Below are positions 61,711 through 64,000 of a stretch of DNA of 64,000 nt, piece after piece. The stretch covers positions 248,001-312,000 of the forward strand of contig NZ_JAHKPI010000020.1 of assembly GCF_018860425.1 (NCBI RefSeq), given 5' to 3'. Source of the DNA: Marinobacter sp. F3R08 (lineage in GTDB: Bacteria > Pseudomonadota > Gammaproteobacteria > Pseudomonadales > Oleiphilaceae). How positions within the stretch are numbered: position 1 is the first letter of the stretch; each line of letters opens with the position of its first letter. The notes below the pieces were generated by a model, which had not been told where the DNA came from, did not search any database, and saw only the letters and a list, made by a program, of their open reading frames with translations. A program made the position numbers and the translations under genes.

Positions 61711-62913
61711 ATGGAAGCCTACCTCAGCGAATGGTTGTCCCTTCTGGTCCGCTGGTTTCACGTTATCGCAGGCGTTGCCTGGATCGGCGCATCGTTTTAC
61801 TTCATCTGGCTGGACAATCACCTGCGGGAACCACCGGAATGGAAGAAAAAAGAGGGCATCAAGGGCGACCTGTGGGCCATTCACGGCGGTGGTTTTTATG
61901 AGATCGCCAAGTACAGACTGGGGCCGAAGGAAATGCCACGGGAACTGCACTGGTTCAAATGGGAAGCCTATTCAACCCTGCTCAGCGGTCTGGCCCTGTT
62001 GTTTGTTGTTTACTACATGGGCTCTCCCGGTTACCTGATCGATCCGGCCAAGGCCGATCTCAGTACCGGTGCCGCCATCGCAATTGGCCTCGGCACCATT
62101 GCCGTGGTCCTTGCCATCTACGAGACCCTGATTCGAAGCCCTCTTGCTGACAAAGGCAAGGCGTTTGCGCTGATTCTGTTCGGCATTCTGGTTCTCGTCG
62201 ACTGGGGTCTGTTTCAGGTGTTCTCAGGCCGGGGCGCGTTTATCCACGTCGGGGCGGTGATCGGCACCATCATGGTGGCGAACGTCTTTCTTGGCATTAT
62301 TCCCTCACAGCGGGCGCTGGTCGCCTCAGTCCGGGCAGGCGAAGAAGCCAACGAAAAGGTCGCACGCCTGGCCATGCTCGCCAAGCTGCGCTCGACCCAC
62401 AACAACTACCTGACGCTGCCGATCATCTTCATCATGATCAGCAACCACTACCCGCTGCTGTATGGAAATCCCCACGGGTGGGCAATCCTGGCGGCCATCG
62501 GGTTCATCACGGCCTTCGCCCGGCATTACTTCAACCTCCGTCACAGGGATATCAACCAGCCCTGGATACTGGCGGTCGCCGCCGTGCTCACCGTTGCCCT
62601 GATCTGGCTTGTGGCCCCTGCCCCGGCAACCACGCTGGATACGGCAGACCACCCGGAGGTCAGTGATGAGGTCGCAACCGCTCTCATCAACACCCACTGT
62701 GTGGCCTGTCATGCCACCAGCCCCGGCCATCCGGCCTTTCAGGCGCCGCCAGCGGGCATCAAACTGGAGAACCTGTCGCTGCTGGCCATGCACGCCGACA
62801 AGGTACGCCAGGTAGCGGTCGATTCTCACTACATGCCCCTGGGCAACCTGACCGGCATGACGGACGAGGAACGCCAGCAACTGGGGCAATGGTTGCAGCA
62901 CAACCAACCCTGA
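61711..62913 (+). CDS. puuD: PuuD: membrane urate oxidase with C-terminal cytochrome c
   Basis: 400 residues. About eight transmembrane helices (residues 10-300) with WFHVIAGVAWIGASFYFIWLDN and HWFKWEAYSTLLSGLALL, then a periplasmic cytochrome-c domain with the haem motif CVACH (330-334) and a possible Met ligand in HYMPLGNLTGMT. This integral-membrane urate hydroxylase replaces soluble uricase and passes electrons to the respiratory chain without releasing peroxide. Last gene of the operon; a strong terminator follows. Confidence 0.96.
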   Translation: MEAYLSEWLSLLVRWFHVIAGVAWIGASFYFIWLDNHLREPPEWKKKEGIKGDLWAIHGGGFYEIAKYRLGPKEMPRELHWFKWEAYSTLLSGLALLFVVYYMGSPGYLIDPAKADLSTGAAIAIGLGTIAVVLAIYETLIRSPLADKGKAFALILFGILVLVDWGLFQVFSGRGAFIHVGAVIGTIMVANVFLGIIPSQRALVASVRAGEEANEKVARLAMLAKLRSTHNNYLTLPIIFIMISNHYPLLYGNPHGWAILAAIGFITAFARHYFNLRHRDINQPWILAVAAVLTVALIWLVAPAPATTLDTADHPEVSDEVATALINTHCVACHATSPGHPAFQAPPAGIKLENLSLLAMHADKVRQVAVDSHYMPLGNLTGMTDEERQQLGQWLQHNQP

Positions 62914-62924
62914 CATTTCCCTGA

Positions 62925-62954
62925 AAAAAGGGCCTCCCGCAGGAGGCCCTTTTT
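62925..62954. terminator. Bidirectional rho-independent terminator
   Basis: Stem of AAAAAGGGCCTCC / GGAGGCCCTTTTT around the loop CGCA, thirteen perfect base pairs, with U-runs for both strands. It lies between puuD (plus) and the convergent 2OG-5 gene (minus). Confidence 0.93.
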
Positions 62955-62976
62955 GGTTTGGGACCTTCTATCCCGA

Positions 62977-63945
62977 TCACTTCCGGGCTTCGGCCGCCTT
63001 CTCTGCAGCATCAAAGTTGGCCTGGATCCGCTGCAACAGATAGTCCCGTGCAGAGATCGGCGGGTATTTCTTTTCCGGCCCCTGAATAATCTGCTCTTTG
63101 TTCGCCTGACAGAAGAACGCCATGCTGTAACGAGGCCCCTTGTAGTCGCCTTCTTTCGGCATCCTGACCCTGTGCAGGGTCGACTTCAGGCGGTCATCGC
63201 TCCAGCGCATCAGCATGTCGCCGATATTGCAGGTTATCCGGTCCTCTTTCGGTGTCACAGTGAACCACTCCCGGTCATCGCCCTTGCCCTCGGCGTCTTT
63301 GCCCGGGCTAACCTGCAGGCCACCCTGACCTTCCTGCTGAAACACCATGGTCAGGCAATCAAAATCGGTATGGGCCCCGGCGCGCCAGATGGATTCATCC
63401 AGGCGAGCGTCGTCGGCCAGGGGCAAATAGTGCAGCAACCGGAGTGTGCTCTGATAATCTTCCAGACGGCGATCATGGGCCCGGGTAAAGAAGTCCCGCT
63501 CAAACCCGAGACGCTCGGCAAAACACGACAGCACGGTCATACCCAGCTGCCAGGCGCGGTTCTCGAAATCCAGCATCACCCGGCTGAATTCCGGCACCAC
63601 CGTCTGGTTCGGCCAGAGATCATCCATGTGTGGAAGGGTAATCTGGAACGACTCTTTCTCATCCGCCGTTCCAGTGGACGGCCGTACCTGTGACCTGAAC
63701 TCCCAACCGGAATTCAGCCCTTTTTTCAGCGGATACTGTTGCTTGCTGCTTTCAGGCAACGCAAAAAATCGCTCGGACAAAGCGAAAGCCTGCTTGATCA
63801 GATCAAGTTCAAGCCCATGATTGGACAGCTGGAAAAAACCCACGTCGGTGGCGGCTTGCCAAAGCTGATCGGTAATCTCTTCCCGGCGGCGCTCAAAGTC
63901 GGACAGATCGATAACGGGTATGTCCCCTTCAACCTCCCGGCCCAT
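62977..63945 (-). CDS. 2-oxoglutarate/Fe(II) dioxygenase, isopenicillin-N-synthase-like (2OG-5); 5' end uncertain
   Basis: 322 residues from the first in-frame ATG at 63945. Iron ligands His192-x-Asp194 and His258; 2OG-binding Arg272-x-Ser274. The most diverged of the five: it lacks the GDLKEAFN segment (DEKESFQITLPH instead) and carries an insert rich in Lys/Asp at about 214-225. The frame stays open without a stop from the ATG to the window edge, and GGAGG lies only one base before this ATG, so the real start may be upstream outside the window. Substrate unknown. Confidence 0.85.
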   Translation of the reverse strand: MGREVEGDIPVIDLSDFERRREEITDQLWQAATDVGFFQLSNHGLELDLIKQAFALSERFFALPESSKQQYPLKKGLNSGWEFRSQVRPSTGTADEKESFQITLPHMDDLWPNQTVVPEFSRVMLDFENRAWQLGMTVLSCFAERLGFERDFFTRAHDRRLEDYQSTLRLLHYLPLADDARLDESIWRAGAHTDFDCLTMVFQQEGQGGLQVSPGKDAEGKGDDREWFTVTPKEDRITCNIGDMLMRWSDDRLKSTLHRVRMPKEGDYKGPRYSMAFFCQANKEQIIQGPEKKYPPISARDYLLQRIQANFDAAEKAAEARK

Positions 63946-64000
63946 ACCTCCAAAGGTCGTTTCCAGGTTCAGTTCTTTCAGCGCGTATTTTTCTGCAGTG

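Overview
The window reads as one stretch of a proteobacterial chromosome. GC content, codon use and gene content best fit a marine gammaproteobacterium of the Marinobacter type (inference; there is no rRNA or marker gene here). Nearly everything from about 6 kb to the right edge is a nucleobase-catabolism super-locus. The first 6 kb is a signalling block.

Region 1 (1-5.9 kb): end of a receiver/Hpt protein, a receiver-GGDEF diguanylate cyclase, a 7TM-DISM hybrid histidine kinase with its receiver/AraC partner, and a LysR regulator. Region 2 (6-18 kb): two ABC importers with NMT1/THI5-type binding proteins, one followed by a DMT exporter, the other by a CMP/guanine-deaminase-fold enzyme and a WrbA-like flavoprotein; two 2-oxoglutarate/Fe(II) dioxygenases (2OGs), one with an alpha/beta hydrolase and one with an orphan NMT1-type binding protein. 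Region 3 (18-24.7 kb): an 8-oxoguanine-deaminase-like amidohydrolase, then rutFEDCBA (oxidative uracil pathway, no rutG) and rutR. Region 4 (24.9-34.3 kb): an eight-gene operon of a third 2OG, a VOC protein, a BMP-type nucleoside/nucleobase ABC importer, a YdfG-like SDR and a cysteine hydrolase; then formamidase and a GntR regulator. Region 5 (34.5-41 kb): a second BMP-type importer with two biuret-hydrolase-like enzymes and an AtzH-like protein. Region 6 (41-54.6 kb, minus): a fourth 2OG, a COG0402 amidohydrolase, a second molybdenum hydroxylase in three subunits, allA-alc-puuE, a RutR-like TetR, a Tsx-like porin and a third BMP-type transporter without a binding protein. Region 7 (54.8-62.9 kb, plus): xdhABC-uraD-uraH-guaD-puuD. 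A fifth 2OG gene closes the window.

Together these encode guanine to xanthine, urate, 5-hydroxyisourate, OHCU, allantoin, allantoate, ureidoglycolate, then glyoxylate and urea, plus uracil to 3-hydroxypropionate with ammonia release, and several import routes. By eye, most catabolic operons carry a sigma-54 -24/-12 promoter (ten candidates), and ten RutR-like palindromes (TTGACCA-N2-TGGTCAA type) sit at or near these promoters. This suggests a nitrogen-starvation regulon gated by two RutR-type TetR proteins. The least explained part is the set of five diverged 2OG dioxygenases of the isopenicillin-N-synthase-like class (which includes thymine-7-hydroxylase), four of them beside nucleobase importers, hydrolases or deaminases. 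They may open modified (for example methylated) nucleobases to the core pathways.
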